NCBI RefSeq assembly: GCF_002104515.1
Contig: NZ_NBOE01000004.1
Coordinates: forward strand, 124,001 to 188,000
Reading direction: 5' to 3'
DNA: 64,000 bases
Origin: Colwellia polaris
GTDB lineage: Bacteria > Pseudomonadota > Gammaproteobacteria > Enterobacterales > Alteromonadaceae
The notes below the pieces were generated by a model, which did no database searches, was not told where the DNA came from, and was given only the letters and a program-made list of their open reading frames with translations. Below are positions 63,110 through 64,000 of this stretch, one piece after another. Both the position numbers and the translations under genes were made by a program. Positions within the stretch are counted from its first letter, which is position 1. The number at the start of each line of letters is the position of its first letter.

Positions 63110-64000
63110 ATGACTACAGATGTAATTAATGATCAATCAGAACATGATCCACATGACGGTGATCACCATGATCATAAAATGACCGGCCTGAAACGCTGGT
63201 TATATACTACTAACCACAAAGACATCGGGTCGATGTACTTATGGTTCTCATTTATTATGTTTTTAACTGGCGGAGTTATGGCGCTGGTTATCCGCGCAGA
63301 GTTATTTCAGCCCGGTTTACAAATAATTGAGCCTGACTTCTTTAACCAAATGACGACTGTACACGGTCTTATCATGGTTTTCGGTGCAATAATGCCAGCC
63401 TTTACAGGATTAGCTAACTGGATGCTACCTATGATGGTAGGTGCGCCAGACATGGCATTGCCACGATTGAATAACTGGAGCTTTTGGATTCTCCCATTTG
63501 CGTTCGCTATTTTATTGTCGACTTTCTTTCTAGAAAGTGGCGCGCCAAATTTCGGTTGGACCTTCTACGCACCATTATCAACAACTTACAGCAACGGTAG
63601 TACGGCACTGTTTGTATTTGCGGTACATATTATGGGGATTTCCTCAATAATGGGCGCAATTAATATCGTTGTTACCATTATGAATATGCGTGCGCCAGGT
63701 ATGACCTACATGAAAATGCCATTATTTGTTTGGACATTTTTCATCACAGCATACTTATTAATCGCGGTAATGCCGGTGCTCGCGGGCACGGTAACTATGG
63801 TGTTAACCGATACGTATTTTGGTACCAGTTTCTTTGATGCCGCCGGTGGTGGTGACCCTGTAATGTTCCAGCATATTTTCTGGTTCTTTGGTCATCCTGA
63901 AGTTTACATTATGATTTTGCCTGCGTTTGGTATTGTATCTACAACTATTCCTGCGTTTGCGCGCAAACCACTGTTTGGTTATAGCTCTATGGTTTACGCA
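63110..64000 (+). CDS. coxA: Cytochrome c oxidase subunit I, partial
   Basis: The first 297 codons of subunit I; the gene runs off the window. After a His/Asp-rich N-terminus ([12 protein letters not shown]), the family text begins with [17 protein letters not shown]. The low-spin haem ligand lies in [31 protein letters not shown] holds the His-Tyr cross-link region and a CuB ligand. A strong GGAGG precedes the ATG. It forms the catalytic core with CoxB, reducing oxygen to water and pumping protons. Confidence 0.95.
   Translation, partial: MTTDVINDQSEHDPHDGDHHDHKMTGLKRWLYTTNHKDIGSMYLWFSFIMFLTGGVMALVIRAELFQPGLQIIEPDFFNQMTTVHGLIMVFGAIMPAFTGLANWMLPMMVGAPDMALPRLNNWSFWILPFAFAILLSTFFLESGAPNFGWTFYAPLSTTYSNGSTALFVFAVHIMGISSIMGAINIVVTIMNMRAPGMTYMKMPLFVWTFFITAYLLIAVMPVLAGTVTMVLTDTYFGTSFFDAAGGGDPVMFQHIFWFFGHPEVYIMILPAFGIVSTTIPAFARKPLFGYSSMVYA

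Overview
The window looks like the chromosome of an AT-rich marine gammaproteobacterium of the Alteromonadales, most likely near Colwelliaceae. This is inferred from gene content (AhpC/AhpF/OxyR, LexA, a cytochrome c oxidase subunit II with two fused cytochrome c domains, MITE-rich spacers) and is not proven. The window opens inside a GGDEF gene and closes inside coxA.

Positions 1-21,060 and 60,290-64,000 read as ordinary chromosome. The left part holds a cytochrome b561, a DUF3754 membrane protein, a LysR/DoxX/pirin group, a CNNM-type transporter, a lipoprotein, an LptA-like protein, a chemoreceptor, a lipase, a secreted nuclease/phosphatase-fold protein, a TonB-sigma-TonB operon, two PepSY membrane proteins, and a peroxide-defence block. 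In that block ahpC is preceded by a near-perfect OxyR operator and followed by ahpF, with oxyR convergent downstream. Between a hypothetical gene and ahpC lie two copies of a probable small RNA gene, separated by a MITE. A longer copy of the same MITE sits at 21.1-21.3 kb. The right part holds lexA with two SOS boxes, then coxB and coxA.

Between about 21.4 and 60.2 kb lies a roughly 38-kb island. Its left part is a Tn7-like transposition module, tnsA-tnsB-tnsC-tniQ, on the minus strand. Upstream of tnsA is an array of six diverged ~119-bp repeats that each carry a conserved hairpin. From 28 to 38 kb there are mostly unrecognised accessory genes: a KfrA-like DNA-binding protein, a Sel1-repeat protein, a membrane/secreted cassette, small toxin- and antitoxin-like genes, a GRDP-like protein with a Cys-rich tail, a uracil-DNA-glycosylase-fold protein and a frameshifted gene.

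From 38.5 to 59.5 kb lies a Dpd system, which modifies DNA with 7-deazaguanine. The plus-strand operon encodes the putative restriction side (dpdF-G-H-I-J-K-D). The minus-strand operon (queD-dpdC-dpdA-dpdB-queC) makes preQ0, inserts it into DNA and converts it. folE, expressed divergently behind two unrecognised genes, supplies the first step of preQ0 synthesis. No queE and no SNF2-type dpdE are visible, so this is a reduced or rearranged version. A LexA-box-like sequence lies in the divergent promoter of the modification genes, which hints at a link to DNA damage. The exact ends of the island and of the Tn7-like element could not be fixed by eye.
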